From assembly GCA_951812925.1 (NCBI GenBank), contig OX638370.1:111428897-111492896 (forward strand): 64,000 bases of DNA. Direction: 5' to 3'. The notes beneath the pieces were generated by a model. It worked only from the letters and a program-made list of their open reading frames with translations, ran no database searches and had not been told where the DNA came from. Shown here piece after piece: positions 53,501 through 63,762 of this stretch (position 1 is the first letter of the stretch; each line of letters begins with the position of its first letter). Made by a program: the position numbers and the translations under genes. Source of the DNA: Calliopum simillimum. Its lineage: Eukaryota; Arthropoda; Insecta; Diptera; Lauxaniidae.

Positions 53501-55051
53501 ACATCTAGCGCGATCAGAGCATTCATTTTAGGTTAGTTGATAGTGCTCAAGTCATGTAACAATACACATATATAGAATTATCTTTAGTAAACATATCTCA
53601 TAAACTAATTGACCTCGAACCGATTCGCATTGCCGATGACAACCGAAGCTGTCAGTTGCCAAAGTTTTTTTTTTAAATTTGAGCATATTTGAAATGATGA
53701 TAAAAGGAAGAGAATATATTTGAACGGTTCCGAAACATAGTTTTGAAATATTTGAAAATTTTATATTTTGTGGACCTATGTTAATTATTTGCCATTAACT
53801 TCCTACTTATCAACATCACGTCACTACTGAAATTTTTAAATCACTATTTCTAACAAGTATTACTTTGTATTTATTTTGCGTCAAAGATTAACCAACATAG
53901 ATTACGAATTTATCTTATCGCCTACCTGTTGCAGCATTTCCTTATCTGAACCATAGTCGCTTGTCACAAAATTATTGTGTTTAGAATAAGCAAACAACAG
54001 AGCATTAGTTTCATCATCAGATTCGCCACCATGATCACCAGATATAGTCATACCATGATCACCCATTACAAGCAATGTTGTATCATTATCCATTTCATCA
54101 ATTACAAATCTTCAATACAAAAAATTATTTATTAATTGAAAAATATCAAGTTTTAGAAACCAACACAAACCTTATGACATTATTCATTTCATTCAATTTA
54201 CGCTCCATTTCGGCATGCAATGGTCCATGCTTATGACCACAATGATCTACACCCAAAAAATGTGCTATCAACACTTGCCAATCACTCTTTTTTAACTCTT
54301 TGGGTAAATGCTTTTGGATTTTCGTATCCACTGTATCCAAATCAAAAATATCAAAACTAGGATAAGCATAAGAGCGTTTAAAACGACGCGGATATAAATC
54401 CGTCCAAGTGCTATCGCCCATAAAGACGATTGGCACATCATTATTGATCATTTGATCGACAATATTATCTTCATTGATTTCAGGTGATGCAAAATTTGAA
54501 CCCATATCAATGAAAGTAGGTAAACTACCAGTAGTCATGCCTTTTAGACGCTGCAACGTTGTTGTCGGTGGATCTGCACGAAAACGCAACATGCGTGCTC
54601 TTTCGGGTGCTTCTAGCAAAAGTTCATTGAAGATTGTCAATTTATTTTCATATGGCAGCGGATCTGTGAGATTTCCTTTATATAAACCAAATTCATATTT
54701 GAGCGCATCAATAACTAAAATTATAACTTTGGATTTTTGTGGAAGACACAAATTGGACGAAGCGTTGACATCTTTGAAAATTTCATGCACAATTTCTTCG
54801 TTTAGGTAGTATTCCTATGAAAGGGATAATGAGTTTAAGTGAAATAACGATTTATTTGTACCAATATGTTTTATATTCACCGCTCGAAATCTACTTACAT
54901 CATTTGGATTGGTAGACAAACGTCTGCAGCTGCTTACATCAGTCTTCGATACCCGAGAAAGTAGAAAACCACGTGAGAAGAGTAAAACTCCTGAAGAAAT
55001 CAGATATGCCAGCCAAATCAGGACGAACACATAACTCAAGGCAAAGTTCAT
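50556..55051 (-). CDS. PIG-O: GPI ethanolamine phosphate transferase 3, PIG-O (6 exons, 1087 aa)
   Basis: Minus-strand exons: 55051-54899, 54814-54171, 54109-53926, 52968-51363, 51294-50813 and 50750-50556. All introns are GT-AG, the joined frame is 3264 bases, and the length is close to human PIGO. Residues 5-30 form a signal anchor. The lumenal catalytic domain has the alkaline-phosphatase-superfamily metal motifs VIDALKYEF (Asp87), TWTDLYP, HFLGVDHCGHKHGP and MGDHGMTISGDHGG (281-294). About a dozen hydrophobic segments follow. The enzyme adds ethanolamine phosphate to the third mannose of GPI anchors in the ER, with PIG-F as partner in the known complex. All key residues seen are intact. 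The 957-base intron 3 holds a minisatellite (53060-53480). Confidence 0.95.
53060..53480. repeat. minisatellite array in PIG-O intron 3
   Basis: Around 15-20 imperfect units mix 'gtgtcgaaaaatgtgtcgcc' with 'aaaaaaagtgtcg', with a period near 27 bases and shorter half-units. The array opens lysine-, serine- and valine-rich frames (VSKNVSPKKV type) on the plus strand and Phe/Asp/Thr-rich ones on the minus strand, all by-products of the repeat. Confidence 0.88.
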
Positions 55052-55368
55052 TGTGCCGTCATAAAGTGGATTGTTGCGTTTATTAAATAAATTTATGCCA
55101 ATTTATGATCCGCTTACTGAATGCAACGGCAATAAAAAAAAATGTATCCTTTCGAAGCACCTCGTCTATGATGAGGTTATAGAGACTGCTGCAAATTTGA
55201 TGACAAGAACACTCTATAGTTTAATCACACAACGACTAGTTAACACTTTAACTACACTTAAAACTAAGTATTTTGTTATTTTTTAAATAAAACCCAATGT
55301 TTTTCGCTTCAAATGTTCTCTGCTGAAATGTTTTGCCGATTTTCTTATTTGACAGTTGGAGTATGACG
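55052..55368. other. 5' flank of PIG-O
   Basis: No gene is supported. A plus-strand open frame at 55071-55286 has no domain. It probably contains the PIG-O promoter and 5' UTR, but no TATA or clear Inr was identified. Confidence 0.4.
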
Positions 55369-55396
55369 TGAAACATCCGATGAAGGCAAAGTCGCG
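55369..55396 (+). repeat. 28-base match to the RRP12 fragment
   Basis: This stretch starts tgaaacatccgatgaaggc and matches, with one mismatch, the coding strand of the RRP12 copy at 59695-59668 (the MKHRMKAKSR region). It lies upstream of PIG-O on the opposite strand to the RRP12 copy. A 27 of 28 match by chance is very unlikely in 64 kb. Confidence 0.6.
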
Positions 55397-55409
55397 GATT
55401 CTGTCAGTT

Positions 55410-55682
55410 TTAAGAGTTGCCAGCCCATGAAATTAAAGAGAGTAAAAAAAATCTTGTTAAGCCATAAAAATAAATAGTTGGCTGACTATTGATCAAAATC
55501 AGTATGACAATAGCGTATGTTAGCAAACTGCTGGTAAGCCATGCTTGAATTATTGAACCATGCTGGTAAGCGCTCTTCATCACAAATTTGGGAAGTAGAG
55601 AGTCTACAACTTTGGCTGATATCAACACAAAATTTTTATGTGAATTTATATTACCAGAAGCATTTGGTACTTTCTTTTGGCT
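55410..55682 (-). pseudogene. unrecognised membrane-protein-like C-terminal frame
   Basis: An open minus-strand frame without an ATG at its start runs about 90 residues to a TAA at 55410. It begins KKVPNASGNINSHKNFVLIS and contains KFVMKSAYQHGSIIQAWL, then two hydrophobic segments (SLLTYAIVILILI and FYGLTRFFLLSLISW). The composition is that of a real protein end and not AT-rich noise. I cannot name it. It may be a last exon whose partners lie outside, or a stray gene fragment like those at 56.8-59.8 kb. Confidence 0.35.
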
Positions 55683-56769
55683 TTAAATTCAACTATTGAA
55701 TGTTCATCTGCAATATTTCTCTGCAAAGTTATGTTAACTTTAAAATCACCCCATTAAACTCAATGCGAAAAATCTCGGTTTTCGGCTATATTTGAGGTTG
55801 TATACAGTACGGACGAAATTCGTCTACTCCGTAATTCGGATCCGTAACGGGTAAAAAAGCGAAGATATGAATCGTCTGGCACACTGGGTGTGTACATAAT
55901 CAGCCCAATTGTAAATATTCTCAAGAAATTTCTTTCTCACTTATTTTGTTTTTCTCAAAAAATAAATACTCCAATTCTGAATTCCCAAAAAAAACTTTTT
56001 CCCTAAAAAAAGGGGAAAGAGAATTTCGAATTTTCGAAAAAGTATTTTGCGTAAATTTGACACTTTTGGATGAAGTTTAAATATAAAAAATATTTGTTTT
56101 TCAATAAAAACAAGTGTTGTTTAAAATTTCACAGAAATGAAATGTATAGCATCACATTCTGGAAAGATAATGGGGCCCCATATGTGAAGAGGAGCAGTAG
56201 CAAGAGCAACCAATGCTAATAAGGAGGAATTTCCAAGTCTTTATGAACCCGCAGGGGTTGCCGCGTTTTGCACGTTGAGCTTGAAAAGATTTCAAGATTT
56301 CGGCTGCTCATCAGGAATCCTTCTAATTGTGATTTTTCGGTATACATTTATTATTTAGTTGGCGTTCTTTTCATCTAATTACATATGTAAATCAGGGGTC
56401 AAATCGCCGCATGCATTTGTGACGTTAAATCATGTGTTTCGCATCCATTTTACATTAGGTTCGTTTTCGTGGCAAGTGGGCTTAAAGTGGGCTTAAATGT
56501 GCTAACGGTGGGTCGAACAAAACGCTGCATTGTGAATAGCACTTTCGAAAATGATGTTCTTCTTTATTAACAGCTGACATTTGTTTATGTTTCGGTTTTT
56601 TTTTTTTTTTTTTTGGTTAATTTTTTACAAAATTTTCTAGAAAAAATTAAATAGTTTTCTACAGAAAAATGAATGGTTCGAACAAAGTCACATTATGTTT
56701 TTTCAATATCGGCGCCAGTGCCAAGGAAAATTCGCTGAAAAATATTTTCGGTAAAAGCAACTTACAGCA
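55683..56769. other. intergenic region before the gene-fragment cluster
   Basis: It includes a scrap (55795-55895) related to the repeat at the window start (ggatccgtaacggg). At 56668-56805 there is a 45-codon ATG frame starting MNGSNKVTLCFF that may be the degraded leader of the P32 copy. No intact gene is seen. Confidence 0.4.
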
Positions 56770-57287
56770 TTTGGCACATGTCGAAAAATCCAGATTATTC
56801 GGGTAATGGACATGCTATGGTTTTAAATGTTCAAAAGCCAAGCTTAGGATGTAGCTGCGGTTGTGGTATTAAACATCACATTCACACCAAGGGTGAACGC
56901 GAATTGGTTGAGTTTAACTAATTGTCGCAGAGCGTAAAGCACAAAAAGCAAAAGTTGTGCCAACTACTTTGGATGGATTCACTTGTCGTCAGTTTCAACG
57001 TCAATCATATAGTTGACACTGAGGAAGAACCCGAAATTGATCCAAATGCTGATGAACCCGATTTGGGTGAAATGCGTAGCAAGCCACAATTTCCTACAAA
57101 GAAAACCACAGGAGGACGACCAATGACCAAAAAATTTATGAAATGTGTATTTTTGAAGGCGAGTGGAATGATAAAGTATACGCTGTTGCTGGTGATGTGC
57201 TCGATGGTTATCTATATGATTTACTTATGAATTTATTTGAAGAGAAGGGTATCAGCAATGAATTTGTTGAAAAATTGTCTGACCACT
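56770..57287 (+). pseudogene. P32: P32 (C1QBP/MAM33) gene fragment, frameshifted
   Basis: Frames on the plus strand give CSCGCGIKHHIHTKGERELV, then AERKAQKAKVVPTTLDGF, FNVNHIVDTEEEPEIDPNAD and EPDLGEMRSKPQF, then IFEGEWNDKVYAVAGDVLDG and LYDLLMNLFEEKGISNEF. This is the order of the mitochondrial matrix protein P32. At least three frame changes and a missing block between KPQF and IFEGEW break it. The extreme C terminus is replaced: after VEKLSD the sequence passes straight into Tango2. No intron is visible within it. It is too damaged to make P32, and a functional copy must lie elsewhere. Confidence 0.88.
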
Positions 57288-57994
57288 TTGCAGCAATGTA
57301 CCACCGGGTCTTGATTAATATGAAGAAGGTCGCTGCTTTGGTTTTGGATAGTTTACCATCAGCACATTTCGAAAAAGTACGCCAAGGGACTACAACGACG
57401 AGCACCATATTGGGAAGAACACTTAAGTGCATTAAATGTGCATATACCAGAAGCCGGTTATGGCAGTCGTACGCATACGATAACTTGATTAGATGACAAC
57501 AATAAATTGAATTTTCATGAGGAGACAATGGCTGGAGTGGATCCAGACGATAAGTGGACAACTACACATATTCAGGCCTGTTCCGTAATCCGCGTGGTTT
57601 CAATTACTTTTTAGTTAGGCGGCTTTTTGATGAAAATGGTGAGTCACACGATAAAAAGTAAAGGATCTTTTTTGCGGAGAATTTCAGGTTCTATAAATAA
57701 TATTCATTTGTATTTATTAAAAAGTATCTGTTTCGGAAATATTCGATAAAGCCTAACTTTTCGATTTTTCTCATGTTTTTAAGAATGTTTCTTAAACGGT
57801 TACTTTTTCGTTAATGCAAGTCAATGTTATTTGTAGAACCTGTAATTTTCCACAAAAAAGATTCTTATACTTTTTATCGTGTGACTCACCATTTTCATCA
57901 AAAAGGCTTCTAAATGAAAAGTAATTGAAACCATACGGATTACGGAACAGGCCTGATTGAGAAGCAATACTTTGACGATTTAAATAAACTGTAA
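57288..57994 (+). pseudogene. Tango2: Tango2 C-terminal fragment, interrupted by a MITE
   Basis: The first frame reads CSNVPPGLD, a stop, YEEGRCFGFG, and after a one-base loss SLPSAHFEKVRQG. It then jumps to LQRRAPYWEEHLSALNVHIP, EAGYGSRTHTIT, a stop, and DDNNKLNFHEETMAGVDPDD followed by KWTTTHI. The MITE at 57573-57955 interrupts here, and IEKQYFDDLNKL with a TAA follows. This matches the end of Tango2 (NRDE family, Golgi and mitochondria-linked) as I remember the fly protein. The part between FEKVRQG and LQRRAP is deleted. The fragment is fused to P32 without a spacer. Confidence 0.8.
57573..57955. mobile_element. fold-back MITE, caggcctg family, copy 2, with target duplication
   Basis: The 383-base element begins caggcctgttccgtaatccg and ends cggattacggaacaggcctg, a perfect inverted terminus. 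ATT occurs directly on both sides (57570-57572 and 57956-57958). Removing the element and one ATT restores the Tango2 frame from THI to EKQYF, which proves a 3-base target duplication. It is homologous to 1785-2168. Confidence 0.93.
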
Positions 57995-58241
57995 ATGCAT
58001 AATTAATCGTGTACAAAGACGAGTTCAACTTTTGTATGCAAAAATAAATGTATTCAGCAATTTTCTCAGATCATTTACAGCCAGAAGTTATTTTAATACT
58101 TTTAATGTGTTTAACGTTCCAAATAACTATAAACTTTTAAAAAATATGAATTATTTAGTTTACATAGTAATAATGAACTTTATTTTATACAGTAATTAAT
58201 TTAACACGCCTTGCTTTCAAACTGTTTTTTTTACAAGCTTT

Positions 58242-59782
58242 TTACAATAAAATATCAACTTTAGATTTCAAAAAGAAACCCGCAATCATTTCTTTTTTAT
58301 AAGATTTTTGTATCTTGTTTTTCACACCTTCGAATGCTCCTTTGCGTGAATTTTTAACAGCGTTTTTAATCGCACGTGAATTTTGGGCACGTGAACTATA
58401 TATCAAATTAAAAAAGAATTCATTATTAAGATTATGATTTTGAATAGTCTAAACTCATTTTACCGTTTATTTAAGGAATTTCTACTCAATGGTATGTTAG
58501 TGTATGGATCTACTTTGCCTTTTTTTTTCGTATCACCTTTTGCCTTTTTCGATGTGAACCTGAATATGCTGATTTGCCCGATTTAGCTGTATAATCCGAT
58601 TTCATCGAAACTGCATTACTGGCCCCAACAGGTCGATGTATACCCTTGCCACCAGCACTATAACGCGAGGTAGAAGATTTACCAGAGTGCATGCTAGCAG
58701 CATCATTAGCTAGCAGGATGAGATTTTATTTTTATTTAATTTCCATTAGTACTGGTTGCTGCAGATGCTTCATTGTCATCACCATTTTCATCATTAGAGT
58801 TGGAAGTTGTCATAAATGAACTGCCATGTACTATGGACACAATTGCATGTTGTGCTACTTTGCGTATCTATGTATATTAAAAGAATTTAGTAAGTACATA
58901 ATTGAAAAATTAATCAAAAACTACCTACTTTTGGTTTTAAATGCGTCGTAAATGAGAGTATCGCATCAATATACTGCCAAGTTGAGCTATAACTCCAGGT
59001 CGCATAGTCTTGTGCACGCAACAACACTGACAGGCAGCCAATGATGTATTTAATGACCGATTGATTTGTTGTCTCCATAAAACGCTGCAACAACGACAAC
59101 AGCGTTTGTGCTGTCTCTCCGAAACTTTTACGAAGTACTGGTGCTGGCACTGATTTTATACCCATACCCAATAAAGACACACCAGCATTAATATCCTGCT
59201 CCTCAGTGCTTGCCTCTATTCGTTGCATTAATAAAATAAAATATTCTGTAGATGATTCTGTACCGCCACGTTCTTTTATTATTTCCGTCAGCGCTGTTAA
59301 TATGGCCAACATTTCCTTATGCAAATCTGAAGAACCTCTAAAGCCGACGGGCAATTTTTTAAAGCTCATGTTGGTACAAGTGCTGTAGTTGGATGCAAAT
59401 GTTTTGAAAGTCTTAAATGTGCCGTGTTGTGTTTCGGACATATCCTCATCAGCATCATCATCCATATTGAAAGATTTCAAGCTTCCTGCGATGTCATTTA
59501 CTGTGGCTTCGGCGTTGTACATTTGACGCTGTTCATGTTTTTGCACCGCTTCCAATGTTAGGCCAGTTGCATCTGCATCTCCTGCCACTATAATTTATAA
59601 ATTAATGCATTTTTTTTTACTGAATAAAGCAATTTTCTTACCCATATTCAAATTTGGTTGAAAGAAACGCGACTTTGCCTTCATCCGATGTTTCATCTGC
59701 TCTGGATTTGAAGTTGACGAAAGGCCTCGTCCCAGCTTTTACCTTTGGTATGACGCTTAAGTTTTAAACGAATTTTAGCCAT
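58242..59782 (-). pseudogene. RRP12: RRP12 copy lacking its central part, introns kept
   Basis: On the minus strand an ATG at 59782 gives MAKIRLKLKRHTKGKSW, then a frameshift, then NPEQMKHRMKAKSRFFQPNL. A GT-AG intron (59641-59588) leads to the long exon 59587-58929 (MVAGDADATGLTLEAV through ILSFTTHLKPK). Another intron (58928-58868) precedes IRKVAQHAIVSIVHGSS and a stop. The C terminus then follows directly: DAASMHSGKSSTSRYSAGGK, GIHRPVGASNAVS, a frameshift in an A run, KVDPYTNIPLSRNSLNKR, an intron, and SRAQNSRAIKNAVKNSRKGA to a stop at 58242. RRP12 is a roughly 1300-residue HEAT-repeat ribosome export factor; about 900 central residues are absent. Retained introns show DNA-level copying, not retroposition. 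No complete RRP12 can be made here. Confidence 0.88.
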
Positions 59783-61079
59783 TTTCAATTACACTTCTTC
59801 TTCTTCTTCTTATTGTATGCTGAACATTACGAACAGCATAAGTATCAATAAAGGACTATCATAGACTCTAGGTCCTTTTTATAGTCCTTCGCGTGTACCA
59901 CCAGTACGTATCCGGAAGGCCGATACCAAATCCTGAACGGAAGACTGGTGTTTTTTCTATTTTCTCGCGCGATTTTAAAAGTTCTTTTTTTTTTTTTTAA
60001 TTACCAACGAACGGTAAAATTGACCATTTTATTTTTTTAGTGCAAAAAAAATTAACTGAAATTTTGCGTAACAAATAATCGACCGATATAACTGTTCATT
60101 TACAAGACATATGTATTAAACAAAATGACGACATTTTTAAGGTTAAAAACCAAAAAACACGTGAAGTTTCCAAGTACAATATGACGCTCAAGTACACTTC
60201 ACAAAATGTTCTTTTATCACGCTTGCAAATTTGCAAAGCAGTTTATCACGTCCTTAAAAAGTCTTTTTTTTTAAATCATTCGGTATTGCTCTCCAAATAA
60301 AAATACAAATGTCACAAATTCGCTACCAACTCAGTTGGTATCACTCATTTTTTTTTTTTAACATAAAAGAAAAAAACGCGTCAATTAAAACTAAAAACAC
60401 TACACTAAAAGACTGATAATATTAATCTATATAACATTAAAAAGTTCCTAAACAAAATAACATAGTTTTTTTTTTTTTTAAAGAGTCTATTTTAACTTTT
60501 AACTTTTCATTGTAAAACATATATGTTGACCATTTATAACGAAAACCCGTGCTTCTACGCGGCCAGCCGAAGCCATTTTATGTATTCTCAATTACACTTC
60601 TTAATATTTTTTAATAAAAAACAACAATACAAATGTCAACAATACACAAATGTCAACTTACAATCGATAACAAGTGCGAAGTCACAATTACCGATTAAAA
60701 AAACCCGATTAATAATCAATAAAAAACGGTGTCAAACGGCAACAATATTTAGCCGCGGAGCTTACCACTTTAATTTAACGTGCATTAGCTTAGCGCTATT
60801 TGTTGTTGCTTTCCCATACATTTATCGTAAAGTGCTAAAGAAAGTACAGATAGAATGCCGAAAAAAACGCACCTATTATTTTACGTCACGAATTGTACGT
60901 TCTTTGACGCGGCGATTCATTACCAGTCTTCATTATTATGTTTGTAAATCTATAGCTTAATAAATAATGGTTCTTTTGTAATAACAAAAAGATATAAAAG
61001 ACGGATTTGAAAAATTTTGGCTTCAGATTAAAGGTATTTTAACTACCAATAAGCCTGATGCATTGTTCTTAAGATAAAA
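59783..61079. other. region upstream of the RRP12 copy
   Basis: It starts with a (TTC)n run at 59793-59810 and then unassigned sequence. It holds an ATG frame of 145 codons at 60523-60960 with no recognisable domain, which I do not call a gene. AT-rich elsewhere. Confidence 0.45.
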
Positions 61080-61830
61080 CTAGTAAGGGTGTAACTTTTG
61101 GCCTGGCCAAAAAATAAATACCCTACACGGCAGTATTTTCAAAATTTTGCTTATATTGGAGATGCCACGCCCTCTTGTCCGAGTTCATCTAGTTTTAGCT
61201 TAGAGCGTGCATTTATAGTTTTATAGTGTTTGAGTGAAATTTGGTTGGATTATCTCAAAAAACTCTTTCAGTATAGCAATTTGAAACTTTTGCTTATATG
61301 GGAGGTGCCATGCCCCCTTGTCCGATTCCACCCAATTTTTGCCGAGAGCTTTGATTTATAAGTCTTAGTGTTTGAGTCAAATTTGGTTTGAATATCTCAA
61401 AAAACGCTTTCAGTATAACGTTTTGAACCTTTTGCTTATATGAGAGATGCCACGTCCACTTACAATTCGTAGTACTTATGAGTATTCTGGTTGCATTGTC
61501 GTGGAAAATAATCCTAAAATTGCATTTTAAATATATTTTTTGGATGGGCGGTAGGCGTGTCCGTTGACCGATTTTTCTCAATGACGGAGGCAGTGCACCA
61601 AATTTCATTGAATTACCTTGCTCAGTTTTCCCAAAAAGTGTATTTCAGCACACACACAGCCAGACAGTCAGCCAGACAGACGGACATGGCTATTTCGACT
61701 CAGGAGGTGACGCTGATCAAATATATATATATACTTTTCTATATCTGTCACGCCTCCTTCTCTGCGTTACAAACGGAAGGACAAAGTGAATATACCCTGG
61801 GTGTAGGGTATAATGAAAATGAATAAGGAA
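61080..61830. repeat. dispersed repeat with internal 130-base periodicity and 'gacggacatggctattt' block
   Basis: Three imperfect units contain 'ttgcttatatgggaggtgcca', less one base, followed by cgccctcttgtccga-like sequence and a 'caaatttggtttgaatatctc' stretch, at about 61140, 61290 and 61430. They are followed by ggatgggcggtaggcgtgtcc, a (CAGACAG) cluster, ggacatggctatttcgactc, a TA run, and tataccctgggtgtagggtat. The closing block resembles a terminal segment common to fly transposable elements that I have seen in many genomes, but I cannot name the family with confidence. Confidence 0.6.
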
Positions 61831-63625
61831 AGATACTTTTCTCTGGCCCTATCCATCTTTGTAAAATGTTTTCAGAAGTGCAAGGTTACTAAAAATTGCT
61901 AACACATCAGAAAAGACGAATGGTTTTTTTTTGTCTGTTCCATTAGCCTGTTTTTATATCGTATCTAGGTAAAATAGCTTTTTTGATTAGTTGATCAATC
62001 ATGCGAACGATGCACAAGGACGTTTTAATTCCATATAATTTGTACGAAATAGTCTTACTACAACAGGAAAGGAAACTTATTGCATTGAACTATTGTTGTA
62101 ATTTCGTAATCATTAGATTTATACTCGTACATATTTGGAACTGTGTGATAATGAGCTCAAGATTTTTTTCGATGATGCATCCGACCCCGGTTCGCGTCAT
62201 GATTCTTTTCTTTTGAATGTCAGGAAATTACGAATTCACTTTGAAGAAAACTAAAATACTTCAATATCAACATTTTTCACATTATTCCCTCACAAATTAT
62301 TGTTGAAAAATTCTCAAAAAATAGAATAACATTTTCCCTATTTTTCAATTTCAAGATGCCTACTTTTTACGCAAAAATGTTTTTCAAATTTTCGAAGTTC
62401 GTTTAGAACATGAGAAAAGTGAAAAAAGAGAATTTTCCCCAAATTTTTTTATTCAGAATATGAGAAAAGGGAAAAGTGAAAAAACTCCCAAGAAATTTTT
62501 GTTTAGAATTGGCCTGAAAATGTATATAAACACCGAGACATACTCAAAAAATCGTTAAAAAATGAAAATGTCAAAAAAAAAAAAAACGGCTGGACGTTCG
62601 ATTTCGCCGTTCGTGGATTTTGACACTAGAAGGGTCCCCCAACATTATCCCTGAAAAAAATCGCGGGTGGTATTTCAAAAAATTAAAATTTTTTAAAAAC
62701 CACCGTGCGCTCTTATGTACCTATATTGTCTATATACTCCAATGATTCAAAACAAAATTTTTAAATTTTATATTCTTTTATTCATAATTTGAATCGAAAT
62801 CAAAAATTCGTACATTAAATCTTTTTGCTTATATAAAAAAGAGATAAATTATGTTGAATAATTTTATTATCATAATTTTTGTGTTGCAGAACTTACGAAA
62901 TATTTTTTGTGAATATATCTTAATAATTTTTTTTTTATTACATAATTAGAAATACGATATTTTATTGAGGGGACCGACCATTAGGACAACGATGTATGTA
63001 TTGCATACAAGTTCCATTAAGTGAAAGGAACTTACTTGAACAATGCCTTTGAAGTAATCCCCACACAAATTATATATTTTTTTTTTTTTAATAATAATGA
63101 TAAATATTTTATTTTTAATGTAAATATTCGTACTTTACCTAATTAAAAAAACAAAAAACAGTGTGAACTCCTGTATGTGTATAACATTTAAAACTTATGA
63201 TTTCTATGAAAGATTTGATAAAATCATGTGGTTTTAAATTATTTATGATAAAAATGAATGGAATTTATGCATATACAATTTTTGATTTATATATTTCATT
63301 TCTTTTTCTAGGGCTATAACTTTTTTTTATAATTACATACATTCATACTCCTATTTCAAGTATGGCTTCTTGACTATATTTTACATCTTTGAACGAACGC
63401 GAATTTTAACTTTATATGAATAAATATCATCTGTATACTTGTTGCTTATTCTCTTTCGATTTTATATATTTCTTTTATTTTTTTGTTTTCTTTTCTACGT
63501 ATCTTTTTAAATTTATTTCTTTGTCGCAATTTCACATTAAAACTGTATTTTCTGGGGACGAAAATTTGTGTCACCCTGGAAAAAAAATGTTCAACTTTTT
63601 TTAAAACTTTTCGTTTACTTTCATT
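61831..63625. other. intergenic, no gene seen
   Basis: AT-rich DNA with A runs (62574-62586) and T runs (63078-63089). Small open frames show no domains. Part of 62230-62520 repeats a 'gagaaaagtgaaaaaa' theme. Confidence 0.5.
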
Positions 63626-63762
63626 GAGGGTATTCCTTAAAACGTGTAAATGCCTCGAAAAACTCGTGAACTCCTAAAAGTTGTCAAATTCGATGCAAAT
63701 TTGACAACTATTAAGAGTTAAAGATGTTTTCGAGGCATTTACACTTTTTAAGGAATACCCTA
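63626..63762. mobile_element. MITE, 'agggtattcctta' family, copy 2
   Basis: It starts gagggtattccttaaaacgt and ends tttttaaggaatacccta, with mirrored gtaaatgcctcgaaaaactc and gttttcgaggcatttac. The arms match copy 1 at 31356-31490. A partial third unit follows at about 63778-63850 (aagtccttcgaaaacctcat and cgtaaaagctgtcaaaat). Confidence 0.85.

Noticed and set aside
60523..60960. 145-codon ATG frame
   Set aside because: No recognisable domain; the wording is Lys/Asn/Tyr/Ile-rich as in random AT-rich DNA, and there is no sign of splicing partners. A conserved orthologue would change this view.
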